Shown here: in pieces, positions 21,974 to 32,567 of the stretch
Numbering within the stretch: the stretch's first letter is position 1
How the letters are laid out: each line of letters opens with the position of its first letter
Assembly (NCBI GenBank): GCA_003290165.1
Contig: QNQO01005778.1
Span: 291,023-355,022, forward strand
Direction: 5' to 3'
Source of the DNA: Berberis thunbergii
Taxonomy: Eukaryota; Streptophyta; Magnoliopsida; Ranunculales; Berberidaceae
Length of the DNA stretch: 64,000 nt
Notes under the pieces: model-generated
Told to the model about the DNA's origin: nothing
What the model saw: only the letters and a program-made list of their open reading frames with translations
The model's database searches: none
Program-made: the position numbers and the translations under genes

Positions 21974-23684
21974 CTAAGCATTGGGTTCTAGTGAGATCAC
22001 CCTATCAAGCAAATTATTGATAGATGCAGAGAAAGCATCTTCAAACCTATATATCTCCTCATATCATCCTCTCCTTCTTGGAGACCTTCATCAACCTCTC
22101 CACCACATTCACTTCCACTGCTCTCACATCTTCTTTATCTATAAACACTGAATTCAATCCGTGATCCTCTGGTAAGTGAAATGGTTATTGATAGTAAGCA
22201 GTGAAAGGATCGAAGAGCACCGGAATGCATCCAGACACCAAAGAATCAAACACAGATTTCCTTGTGGGGCTATCACCTGGTGGTTGTAGGCAGAATTCTG
22301 AACTCATGAAGAGTTCAATCACTACTTGTGGCTTGTCACACCCAACAGAATTGCAGTTATGGAATCGACAATTTGTGTCATTGCTTAAGGTGCATTGCTT
22401 GACCAATACGGATCTTATGTTCTCTGGTGCACCAGGACGTTCTCCTCCTGCAAAACTTACCGAGGTTATCACGCTTGGAACTGATTATCTTTAGCTGCCA
22501 TTGGATGATGTCTTCATCTGTGTGGGGATGGAAGTAGGTTGGATGAGGAATGCCAATGTCATTAATGTACCACGGTTGTCGTTCAATTAATAGCTTCAAT
22601 GGGTTTTGCATTTCATCGAATTCTAAGAAACTAGTACCCCACCCGGATTTGCTATTTCGCCTGAAGTCCCACCATATTTTACCTGCATAATACATAGTAA
22701 CAAACTTAGCATTCATCAACAATGTAGCAATCACAGCACTGATCTAGTGCCTGGAAATTGGTTGCGAGATACTTACCTAAGACGAAGACATGATCCTTCC
22801 AGAGTTTCGAATCCATGGGGATTGAGTACTTAACCGTTTCATGACTTCAAGCCCCAATGAGTCTTTCACATCTTCAGAAACTTTCTTAAAATGCCATCTC
22901 AAGATGTCCAAACCGCCATAGTAAGGAACATAGAAAAGCTTAGCTTCACTCTCATTATAAACTCTACAAGGATGCTTGAACACCCTTGAATGAAAGATTG
23001 GTTCTAGTGAGTACTAATGTGTATGGTACCAACCATTCCTGAGCATAGCAATCGGCTCACCCATGGCACCATTTGTGAAATGATTGCAAAAGCACTTCCA
23101 AGGGACCATATCATCGCATCCATTCAAGAGATCTTTGTTGAACTTCGGGGGCAAATCATAGACGAAAATCCCCCGCCCATCACAGAATTTACCAGTGAAT
23201 TTAGATACCCAAGAACGTTGTTCTTTTACTTGTTCTTCGACTATCTTCATGGCATACACAACCTCACCTTCATTGCTATCTTCAAATTTGCAATTATTGC
23301 TAATGCTTCTATTGTGAATGATCTCCATAACTGGAACTGAAACTGAAACCTTGCCAACTTTCTCAACCATAGGCTCTTCTTCATTTTCATTGACGTTAGT
23401 GGTGTTGTTGGGGATAGTAGTACGAATTGGGAGATGGAAATTGGGTTGGGCTCCTGGCGATAAACAATAAACATTGTTGAGCTTATACAAACATGAACAT
23501 AAGAGCTGAATATTATCATATAAGACGAAGAGCAAAGGAAGACAAGAATTAAGAGAAGCAAGGCTACTGGGATCTGAAAGAGAAATCGAGAGATCGAATA
23601 TAGTAAACATGGTGCCTGTCTTGATGAAGATGTTTTAGATTCTCTGGGTGATGATGATCTCTTCTTTGAAGCATGAGTTGCCAT
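21974..23684 (-). pseudogene. GT47 exostosin-family glycosyltransferase pseudogene (xyloglucan galactosyltransferase MUR3/XLT2-like)
   Basis: The family transfers galactose to xyloglucan side chains in the Golgi as type II membrane proteins. The N-terminal frame (from 23684) gives MATHASKKRSS and a hydrophobic anchor (PVALLLLILVFLCSSSY). A second frame carries GRGIFVYDLPPKFNKDLLNG, the exostosin start. Later pieces include KLFYVPYYGGLDILRWHF, WYINDIGIPHPTYFHP, VSFAGGERPGAPENIRS, and FCLQPPGDSPTRKSVFDSLV followed by SGCIPVLF. The C-terminus is DRVISLEPNA with stop at 21974. Lesions: a frameshift after the anchor, TAG in place of a codon after HTH (23014-23016), frameshifts near 22800 and 22475, TAA after TAYYQ (22185-22187), and TGA near 22060. 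A GTAAGT...TATGCAG intron (about 22766-22690) still joins VLG to KIWWDF in frame. Identity to the GT47 clade is firm; the exact paralog is not. Confidence 0.9.
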
Positions 23685-23926
23685 TTCAGGAATGGGTTTG
23701 TAGTCATGGAGAGGTTCTCTGCAGGTTTTTTCTAGTGAGGGAGGGATGGTAATTATAGAAAGTTGTGTTTTAATGGCAGTTGGTTCATGCTTGCAAACAT
23801 GTATGGTATGAACGCGAGAGCATGTAATTGCAATACAAGAGTGCAGGTTGGGCTAGCTGTTATACTTTATTGGTTCCATAAATAAAATAGAACGTATCAG
23901 GGGAATCCACAAGGTTTTGAACTCCA

Positions 23927-24475
23927 AGGTTTTAGGGATGTGCCATTGGATTTGTTCCCAAACGTCTAAATGATCTCATATTCAATTTTGAGGATTTTTT
24001 TTACTTTGCTGAGCATGGTTTGTTTAGGGATGTGCCATTGGATTTGTATTGTTTTTTAATGACACATGTATCAAAATGTGGAATGTCAACTTTTATTGAT
24101 TGAGTTAACTTATTGGAACTTAAATAAACTTCACTAATATTCATTTGAGAATTTGAGGATTTTTTACTTGGCTATCATTGTTTGTTTTAGGGATATGTCA
24201 TTGGATTTGTTCTGTTTAATGGAATTTTTATCAGAATGTGAATGTCAACTTTTATTGATGAGTTAACTTCTCAAAACGTTTAAATGAACTTTCACTACAT
24301 ATTCAATTTTGTGATTTTTTACTATGTTGATCATTGTTGTTTAGGGATATGTCATTAATTTGTTCTGTTTTAGTGGCACTTTTATTGTTGAGTTAACTTA
24401 TCGAACTTTTAAATGACTTCCACTACATATTCCAATTGTGAAGATTTGAGGATTTTTACTTTGCTGATCATGGTT
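23927..24475. repeat. Degenerate tandem repeat, about four units of 130-166 bp
   Basis: The series GAGGATTTTTTTACTTTG, then TTTAGGGAT(G/A)TG(C/T)CATT, then GTCAACTTTTATTGA, then GAGTTAACTT recurs with starts near 23990, 24155, 24312 and 24447. Units shorten through small deletions. No coding potential is seen. Confidence 0.75.
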
Positions 24476-25508
24476 CGTTTCGGTTTGGTTAAAAATTATT
24501 AACGGGCTGAATCAATCATTTCGGCAGAATTCCAAATTAAACGAGTCGCTAACAAACTTTAAAGTGAAGAACAGAAGAAAATGCTACCAAAACATCAGTT
24601 TACTAACGGGTTGGTCAGTGAGTATATACTTTTAACAAACTACCTTCTATACTATATTGCTCAATACGATCGCGGATAATGTTACTATTTCATCGGCTCA
24701 AAGGAATTACCAGAGTCTTTCTTAATTCTTTTTCAAAGGACGGGAAATCTTTATTTGGTTCATCGCCCAAACACCCAATATTAACACTGATGATTCGTAA
24801 ATGTAACCCGTTCAAACAACTATTAAGTTCCTAGCGCTCCTTGTAAAGTTTGTTGGAAAACATTAACACTATTAAGAGATGATAGGAGTATGCACGCTGC
24901 ACTCAATTACACAAATAAGTGGCTTTAAAATAAGAAACAATGATCCCACAGTTGCTCATCAATGTTTCCTAAACTAAACATTGCTTAAAAACATAACATA
25001 TTGGCAAAAAAAAAAAACAATCCGTGCAATGTTATGTAAATTGGACTTGCTGATTCAAACACAATTTATAGAGGATTGGAGATGGAGCACCTGTCATCAA
25101 GGCTCAACATCGAATACATACAGCAGCAAAAGCATTTTAAAATATAGATGTACAGTTGTTTCAATTCAACCAATCATAGCACACGTAAAACAAAGTTAAA
25201 TTTACCACAAGTTACCAAGGGGAAAAATTAATAAACTAGGATTCTCATACTCTGACAAACTATATTTTGATAAAGTTTACATAACTACACCATAAAATAT
25301 CGGTGGCCACCTGCATACCTGAGTTCAAAATTGGGCCCTTCCTTCAACTTCTAAGTTCGCAGAAAAATCTCCCTTTAACAGTTCAATGAAATTCCTGATA
25401 GGTTCCTCATGACAGCGGCACAGTAGAGCTCCTGGCATACGTTTGTGGTATTTGGTGCCCACTGCATCTTGCAATTGTTTAGAATGTCTATATTGTAAAC
25501 TAAGAGCT
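24476..25508. other. Intergenic, nothing recognised
   Basis: AT-rich sequence with scattered stops in all frames. No RNA gene or protein motif is visible. Confidence 0.5.
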
Positions 25509-25682
25509 TGCTAGCTGTCGAGGAAACAGCAGCGGGAGGCGGTGGAGGGGGTGGGACCGTCCATCCCCCTCAGGATGCGCGCGCAAAAATGACAACATGC
25601 ATCCAGAGGGGGATGGACGAATCCCACCCCTCCACAGCCCTTCCCTCACTGTTTTCCTCCCCCCACTTCTCGACATTTAGAA
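25509..25682. mobile_element. Fold-back element, diverged copy of a three-member family
   Basis: The left arm has GTCGAGGAAACAG and GGGTGGGACCGTCCATCCCC. The right arm has GGGGATGGACGAATCCCACC and CTTCTCGACATTTAGAA. It is related to 41592-41780 and 54455-54633 but carries more mismatches. It lies immediately downstream of the acetyltransferase pseudogene's coding end. Confidence 0.75.
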
Positions 25683-25699
25683 TTTCTGGTAAATTAAAT

Positions 25700-27908
25700 T
25701 CACTTAAGATTTCTTTCTTTTTGTTTGAACGGGATCCACTACCGCCATGTCCCTCTCTCGTTCTTTTATGATCTTCTGTTTCCATGTTCTCCGATTGTAT
25801 CTCTATTGGACTCCACACTAATGAGACCACTTGATGGTATCTTCCCAGCCCCATTCTGCAGACAGGGCGGATCCAGGATTTTAGTCGAGGGGGGGCGAAA
25901 TGAAAAATACTTATTAGTTGATAATAGTAGTTATCAATGGTAAAGCCAATTTTTTTTTTACCGAAGCTAGTAACTAATAAAAAAAATTCAACTATAAAAA
26001 ATACAATGCATATATAAATTGGATCAGTGTGTCCATTTTAAGCCAAAATAAGGTCACTATTGATAACCTTAGCAAAGAGCAAACAAGCATAATAACTAGA
26101 ATATATAACTAATATCACAAAAGAGTTTTGTCTAGGAAGCCAGACTTTAAAGCCATTTTTTAGTCAGGCTAGAGCATTTTTTACACATTTATCCATTCTC
26201 TTTAAATTACAACCACAAACATTATCTATAGAAGGGATAGAAATGTAAAAAACTTAAAACTTGACCAAAAGTGGCTATAAAGCCTGGTTGTCTAGAATTG
26301 AGAATCACAAAATAATTAGGATAAGTTCTAGATGAAGCTAAATTTTTTTGAAATTTGCGAATCTAATATGATCATAATACAATTTCAAAGAAAAATAGTT
26401 TATATGAGGCTCAAATTTTATACCGAGTTGGTTAATGGTATATATTTTCATTAAATTCTATCATTTTATTTTAGATATTAATTTTAAATATTTTTTGTTA
26501 GGGGTATAATACACTTGTGAAAACATTCATTTATTTAATGTTAATAAATTTTTTATTAAACTAAACATTTTTTAATGTTTGCAATTACTAATAAAATTGC
26601 ATTGAAAATAAAATAAAAAATGCACTCGAAGAGTATCGAACTTAGGTCTTTTCCTGAAATGATAAACCTCCAACCATTACACCAACAAAGACATGTTTTG
26701 AATATTTTCATAAACAATTATCATATGTATGCTACATTATATAATCTATTTTTTAAAACTAAAATATATATACTAAAAATATTTTAAAGTTGAGGGGGGC
26801 ATCTGCCCCCTCGCCCTTAGTAGGTCCGCCATGTCTGCAGAGCCTTCTCAAAATCAACTTAATTCCTATCTGAAATAGCAATTGTTGCAGTAATTCGGGA
26901 TTCAACAAACCTCCGTCTCTGCTCTCATTTTGTCCTGGTAAGATCTCAAATTTCAAACATGCAACTATAATACAAAAGATACATAAGAAGAAAACAGAAT
27001 ATAAAAAATTCAAAAATAAAGAGTCGATACTAGGGTCAGGAACTTGGTAAACCTTGACTTCTCTAGCAGCATCATCAAGATCATTCTCTAATAACACATC
27101 ATGTGGCTCCATCACGATCTGACAGAACAGAATAAAACAACATGAAATGTTCACAATTTAACATCAGCAAGGAAGAAATCTAGGAGTATTAGCAAAGTAT
27201 TTCGGCCATTATTCAAACAAATGAGCACATGCAATACATCAATTGTATTCAAGAACTCCGGACATTGCTTTGTTTCTGAGAGTTTAAAATACTTTTCATA
27301 CTAAACTGAGAATTTTTTTTTTTTTAAAGTGTAGTTGTCAGAAGTTACTTCTTTGAGCCGAGGAAGAGTTGACTCGATCTCTTTGGTAGCAGTGTTGTAT
27401 AGATGCTTGGAAAACTTCTTCATAAGTTTTATGAAAAGTGATAATATCTGCTGCCTCTCCAGTTTCATTTGTCCCTGTTTTTATGAAAAAGTCGCAAAAC
27501 ACACAAGTTCATCAGCAAGCAGTATATGCAAAGACTTATCTGCATATTCTAATATTGCAAAGACTTGTTCGGCGCAAATCACTTTAAGTAGATGATCAGA
27601 GACATGTAGCATAAAGGATCAGTTCAATGTTGATGCATATCAAGATTACAAGGAATAAATCTAATGGCATGCACCTGATATGTTTATGGAACAAAAGTTG
27701 ATAGTTGGATCATTGAGGCAAACTAATTCAGTAGGAATCCAATGTCCAATCAATTATTATTATAAATCTCATACCACGCCTCAAGGTAGGTGACATCATG
27801 ATTTTGCAAGCCCATGCAGAGTAGAACCGAAGCTTGGACATAAGACGATGTAACTGGAATCTTCTCTTGGAAATATTGATGGGCAAGGATCGGCACCAGA
27901 TCAAGGAT
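25700..27908 (-). pseudogene. 3' part of an RNA cytidine acetyltransferase gene (NAT10/Kre33 family), broken
   Basis: The family makes N4-acetylcytidine in 18S rRNA and tRNA in the nucleolus and is about 1000 residues long. Only C-terminal exons remain. 27908-27780 gives ILDLVPILAHQYFQEKIPVT then ASVLLCMGLQNHDVTYLE. 27474-27349 gives GQMKLERQQILSLFIKLMKK then ESTLPRLKE. 27118-27053 gives IVMEPHDVLLENDLDDAARE. A next exon from 26934 gives GLLNPELLQQ, then shifted AISDRN-stop-VDFEKALQ. After a 971-bp hAT insertion the frame resumes at NGAGKIPSSGLISV and ends in a basic tail (SGSRSNKKK) after another shift. Exon lengths of 129, 126 and 66 nt preserve frame. The first intron shown starts GC, not GT. 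Earlier exons are absent up to 29.3 kb. Family assignment is from remembered C-terminal motifs. Confidence 0.85.
25863..26833. mobile_element. hAT element inserted in the last exon of the acetyltransferase gene
   Basis: The perfect 8-bp duplication TCTGCAGA lies at 25855-25862 and 26834-26841. The ends are CAGGGCGGATCCAGG on the left and, reverse-complemented, CATGGCGGACCTACTAAGG on the right. Inner G-rich blocks (CGAGGGGGGC, and GAGGGGGCAGATGCCCCC) follow both ends. The 971-bp interior is AT-rich and has no transposase. Removing it rejoins codons ALQ and NGAGK of the acetyltransferase C-terminus. Confidence 0.92.
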
Positions 27909-29280
27909 CTACAAAAATTACAAAACATTAACAATAGTTGAACAAACGAGTTACAAAACAGGAAATACACTGATATGAGCATCTCTTAATTACACACGCA
28001 TTCTAGGATTTTGCAGAAAATGACATTCACAGACAGAGCAAAAGGCAAGGGTGTTTCTAGCATCAAAGTATTGAACAACGTGCTTCTACCAAACAAAATC
28101 TAATTTTGGTTCGAGGGGCATGACATTATGCTAAAATTTACATCACTTTCCATGCATCATCCACTATCAGAAAGATTAAAAAAGAAAATTAAATCCCTGG
28201 GAAATCCTTCATTCTGAACGCAACTTTAAGATGATAATGTTTCCATGTATTCTAACTTACAGATGGTCTGAAATTATAAGATAGAATATAGGTTATGAGA
28301 ATGTCGAATAATCATATTGAAACTCTATGTGCACAGATATGGATATGGATACCGACCGGGAGATATATTTGTTAGCACGTATCTGGTCCAAGTACGAGTA
28401 TCATATCATGTCAATGAGGTATCTAGGTGTTGTATTGCGTCCCATAAAATATGATTCTTAGGCAAAATGAGTCTCCCGGTGACATACATGACCCGGACGA
28501 GGAACACCATGTGATAGTAGTTTAAAGAGTTCACACTTTTGCTTGTGGAGAAAATACAAATTTTCTTCCTGATTTTAAAAACCAAAATTTTCAGAGAAAA
28601 GGAGGTCAGAAGAGGACCCACAGCCGATCCAAGAGCAAAGCTAGCTTCCTAACAGGAGTTCTCAACCTGCCCAAAATGGAGGGCAGAGGGGTACGTTACA
28701 ACTCCATTCGGAAGTCATACTTGCAACTCTGAAATATCTCAAATCATTACAGAATAAAATTTTCAAAGTGATGATGTACTGACCAGAGAAACTAAACATC
28801 AGTCCAAGTCCATCTTGGATAAAGTTGATTTATTTTCTAATATATAAGTCAGCATCGAAGAAGTGAATAAAGATATCGTTCTTAAGTTGTTAGTTTTCAA
28901 CCTTGGCTTTCTCACAATGTATAATGTGCTACGATGCCTAGGGTTTTTAAAATGCTTTCAAACAACCACCTTCGTGACCATGTAGCAATAACACTCGTTA
29001 CCGACTCTATCACTGTATAAAACCATCTACAGTATAAGAACAACACAAATGTTGTTTCCATATAGAACAAACATCAACTCTTACCTTTTCTAGCCCATGC
29101 CAGTAAGTAGCGCCTGGGATGGATAGTATCCCAATCCAAGTGTTCAAATCCTTCCACAGCATATTAGGATTCTATGACCAACTTGGGGTTTTCCTTCCTT
29201 TCCAAGTAAAGAAAACCTTCATATTTTAGGACAATTTTAACATTATCCATGGAATAACTAAGCAAACAAGATTAATCAAT
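27909..29280. other. Sequence between the acetyltransferase remnant and the tandem array, no gene identified
   Basis: I looked for the missing upstream exons of the acetyltransferase and found none. The minus strand at about 29165-29085 has an exon-like stretch (WKDLNTWIGILSIPGATYWH) followed by a GTAAGA donor, but I do not recognise it. Confidence 0.4.
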
Positions 29281-29305
29281 GGTCCTATAGCTTGCTCCAC
29301 GCGGG

Positions 29306-29940
29306 TGTAGATGGTTTGGAAGGTGGGAGCCTAGTCAATTCTGACTGATGTCGATGGCTTGTTACGGGACCACTGCTCTTCTACAGAACATGATCGCCGA
29401 ATCTCAAACTCTCAAATATGTAGCTCGATGCGCATAAGTGTAGATGATTTGGAAGGTGATAGCCTAGTCAGTTCCGACTGATGACAACGATTTTCCATAA
29501 GACCGCTACTCTTCTATAGACCATGGTCGCCAAATTTTCTCATCCCAAACCTATAGCCCACTCTGCACGAGTGTAGATGGTTCGGAAGGTGGGAGCCTAG
29601 TCAGCCCCGACTGATGTCGATGGTTTGCCATGAGACCACCGCTTTTTTACATTCCATGGTCGCCGAATTTTCTAATCCTAAACCTGTAACCCACTCTGCG
29701 CGGGTGTAGATGGTTTGGATTGTGGGAGCCTAGTCAGCCCCGACTGATGCCAATGGTTTGCCACGGGACCACCGCTCTTCTACAAACCATGGTCGCCAAA
29801 TTTTCTCATCCCAAATCTGTAGCCCATTCTGCGCGAGTGTAGATGGTTTAGAATGTGGGAGCCTAATCAGCTGCGACTGATGTCGATAGCTCGCCACAGG
29901 ACCATTGCTCTTTCTCAGGACAGTGGTCGCCGAATCTAAT
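29306..29940. repeat. 133-bp tandem repeat array, about five units
   Basis: The phrase TGTAGATGGTTTGGAAGGTG starts at 29306, 29439, 29572, 29705 and 29838 (with substitutions), exactly 133 bases apart each time. Each unit also has GGGAGCCTAGTCAG, CGACTGATGTCGATGG and CATGGTCGCC(A/G)AATTTTCT. Since 133 is not a multiple of 3, it is not a protein repeat. Tat/Ogre-type gypsy elements often carry such arrays in untranslated parts, and the array lies on the downstream side of the truncated gypsy element at 30.5-32.6 kb. Confidence 0.92.
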
Positions 29941-30513
29941 TACAGCTCAAGCAACGTCTTCATGCCCACATAGGCTGACATCCGGTTATTAGCAATAGCC
30001 ACTTGAGCCGACACGAAAACTAATCCACTAAGCATGGATGAATGCTACACGGGAGACCATCCCGAGCTTACGAAATTTGACTCGGGCCAAACCTCTTACT
30101 CAACTATAGAGGACAACGCACGTGCTTGACTACAACAGTTTACTCATGCCAACGACCGCAATCGATGGTCAAATATATAACTTGAGCCTCCAATGGCTTA
30201 CCTCAAGGATGAGCTGCAACCTGGATAGAACAACGCGTTGCCAAATCATCCGCAGAATGTTCACTATTGGGTATGACCACATGATAGCACCTCTGAGACC
30301 TCATGGAAGTATAGGTCAGAATTAATCGCGGCATAAACAGTCAAACTCTCAACAACAGACAGACCACTTGACTCCCTGCTAACCCAACAAGACCTACGAC
30401 AAGCGAAATGGAAACATACAATAGGGAGACTGAACAGAACACGGGTACAAAGTGTACTAGAAAAGAACCTGTTTTCATTAACAGTTTAAACAAAAGGTAC
30501 AAATGTACGAAAT

Positions 30514-31300
30514 TTACTCCTCATCATGAGGAGGTACAATTACAGGGGAACTAAGCTTGACAGGAGAATAAGTAGGAGTTGTGTCTGCGCATGCCTCAGC
30601 TTGAGCGTCATGATCTGGATTGCCCTTTTCCTCTGACGGCTTAGTGATCACTCTGAAGTCTGTAAAGGACACCTTCCTATAATAAGAAAGGTCACAGTCA
30701 GGATGTTCTTCTTTCATCAGCACCAACAGTTCTAACCTACCGTGCACGATCCTGCGGAATTCAAACGTGTCTTACGCATTGAGAAGCCATTTTTCGCACG
30801 CCTTTACTTCAGCAAGTTCATGCTCCAACAACTCCAGCATGCCTATCAGTGCATCAGTTTGAGACTGCTAAGTAATCATGCTACTTTTAACTGCACTAAG
30901 TTCGTGCTGCTCCAGGAGAAGCTGGTCTCTAGTTTTCCTTGCTTTTCGAGCGTTGAATTCCACATCGGTCTCTAACTGTTGTATCTAGACAACCCACTCA
31001 GATTCTTTCCTGATATTTTCTTCAACAAGATATTGCAACTCATAGTGCACCTTATCCACAACTTCTTATGCAACTTATAAATCGTGGCGGATCAAGTTCA
31101 GCTCTTCCCTGGATCTGTCCCTTGCGAACACCTCCTTTGTTAAATCGGACTCAAGGGCTCCCAAACAAACCCTCTGGGTTTCAGCGTCATCGACCGATTG
31201 TTCCAGCCTCCTCTCTTCAAGCTGCTTTCTCAGTTATTCAATCTCGAAGAGTGCATCAGAGTACGACTTCTGCATATTGAGAAGATGTGTTCCATGGTGT
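30514..31300 (-). pseudogene. Retroelement coiled-coil ORF with stops
   Basis: A single minus-strand frame runs from NMQKSYSDALFEIE to a TAA at 30514, with about seven in-frame stops. It is rich in E, K, Q, L and R heptads (RDQLLLEQHELSAVKSS, EHELAEVKACEKWLLNA) and ends with an acidic PPHDEE tail. It resembles the coiled-coil half of the Transposase_28-like ORF at 6.6-9.6 kb. It directly follows a truncated gag, and here both are on the same strand. Confidence 0.55.
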
Positions 31301-31309
31301 ACACTCTCC

Positions 31310-31814
31310 CATCATAAATTCCAACTTCGGTGGGGTGTATTTCTTGGGCAGAGGTTCATCCATGATATGATCCATGAACGAAGAGACCATGAGACTAAAC
31401 AACACATTTGGGTTCGTGGCTTCGTTGCAGAGGGGGTTGTGCTAGACATGCTTGTCGGCTTTGGGCGTTTGGTCTCTATTGGCCGTTCATCCGTCTCTTG
31501 TCCATTGAGAAGTTGCTCGGGCCGCGTGACTCTCCTGAACATGCTCTCTGAAACTTTCTGGGGAACGAGCCCTTCGCTGCTCATGATCTCACTCTGCAGG
31601 TGGAAGATTTTGTTGTTTGAGAGCCTCCAATGTCTCTGCAATCTGTTGCATCTGTGTTGAGAGTAGGTCCACCCTCGGGTCTGCTGCGATCGCCACCGAC
31701 GGGGGTCTGAGGAAGTTCCTCTCGTGGCAGTGGTGGAACTGGCGGCGCTTTGCTGGTTTGAGCGTTTAAAGGCTTGACAACATTTCCAATGTTGCGAGAC
31801 CTTGTTATCACCAT
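31310..31814 (-). pseudogene. Gag fragment of the truncated gypsy element
   Basis: The frame opens MVITRSRNIGNVVKPLNAQ, is proline-rich (APPVPPLPREELPQTP), and shifts frame downstream. Near 31360-31315 another frame reads MDHIMDEPLPKKYTPPKLEF, which matches the PFT/PLPxxFKPPKLxxYDG start of the retrotransposon gag domain. Homology stops there, at a junction with the coiled-coil frame. Confidence 0.7.
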
Positions 31815-31870
31815 CTAGCTGATTATCTGAAAAAGTGGAACTACAGTTCGTGTTGAGGAACTTTTTCGTT

Positions 31871-31890
31871 CCCCACGGATAGCGCCAAAC
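31871..31890 (-). other. Primer-binding site of the truncated gypsy element
   Basis: Minus-strand GTTTGGCGCTATCCGTGGGG sits directly next to the LTR end. It is an Asp-type TTTGGCGCC... derivative, with the same core as the sites at 6095 and 62049. Confidence 0.75.
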
Positions 31891-32567
31891 TGATGTAGTC
31901 AATTTTTGCTCTTCTTCCTTGTTGCTTACCTAGACCTGCATGTAGTAAATGTGAGCCAAGGACCACCGTGTGGTGGTCGATGACATTCCGATGCTTAAGT
32001 TAGATATGGCTTAGGAGAGGCTTAAAACTGTAAATTGGGTTATCTTGCGTACCTCTAATTCATCGACTTCATCTCCCTTTTATAGTGAAGGAGTCATCGT
32101 TCGGCTAGTCTTTTGGTGGGCATAATTTATGGAAAGTGATCTTGTTGTGGAAATCCTTTTCTGATTGGGAGTTGTCCACGTGGGATTGTTTCCCTACACG
32201 ACTTATGCTCCTACATCTGCAGGAGGGATTTCCATTTTTGAGTGTTGTCCATGCAAGGAAGTTTCCTTGCCTAACTTATATTCTAATATATGTTTCCTAG
32301 TCAGATCCAATGTACTGTTGGCTTACCTGTCTTGGGTAAATATCTCAGATACTTGCCTTAGAGGTCTTATGAGTACTGAGCCAGACCGTGACCTGTGAGC
32401 TTACTGGTTCATTGCAACCCAGACCCGACTATCTGGATTCTATCAATGATGGGCTTGCTACTGTTTAGGCCTCGCTGGATTGTGCATGCAATCAGGCCTA
32501 CTTTGGTCCGTTGACGAGATTATCATGACACGTGTATGATGCTGATCAGAGGACGGTTTGATGTATT
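31891..32567 (-). repeat. 5' LTR of the truncated gypsy element
   Basis: It begins TGATGTAGTC on the plus strand like the solo LTR at 4598, and ends GGTTTGATGTAT. The final CATCA is altered to TTAG. Internal blocks such as ACCACCGTGTGGTGGTCGATG are conserved with the sister copies. Confidence 0.8.

Larger units (their letters stand above)
30508..32567 (-). mobile_element. Truncated Ty3/gypsy element: 5' LTR, primer site, gag, coiled-coil ORF
   Basis: On the minus strand the order is LTR (32567-31891), primer site (31890-31871), gag start (31814), gag core fragment (near 31330), then a coiled-coil frame ending at 30514. No 3' LTR of this family is found below 30.5 kb. The interior may extend to the 133-bp array at 29.3 kb. 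No polymerase is present. The LTR family is that of the solo LTR at 4598-5272. Confidence 0.75.

Noticed and set aside
28406..28621. 71-codon minus-strand frame near the acetyltransferase remnant
   Set aside because: I tested it as a missing upstream exon. It has no acetyltransferase or helicase motif and no splice sites.
29306..29940. Possible CRISPR-like or coding repeat
   Set aside because: Units are contiguous 133-bp tandem copies without spacers, not a multiple of three, and in plant DNA.
31277..31660. 127-codon plus-strand frame
   Set aside because: It is antisense to the gag fragment of a minus-strand gypsy element, and the gag homology is on the other strand.
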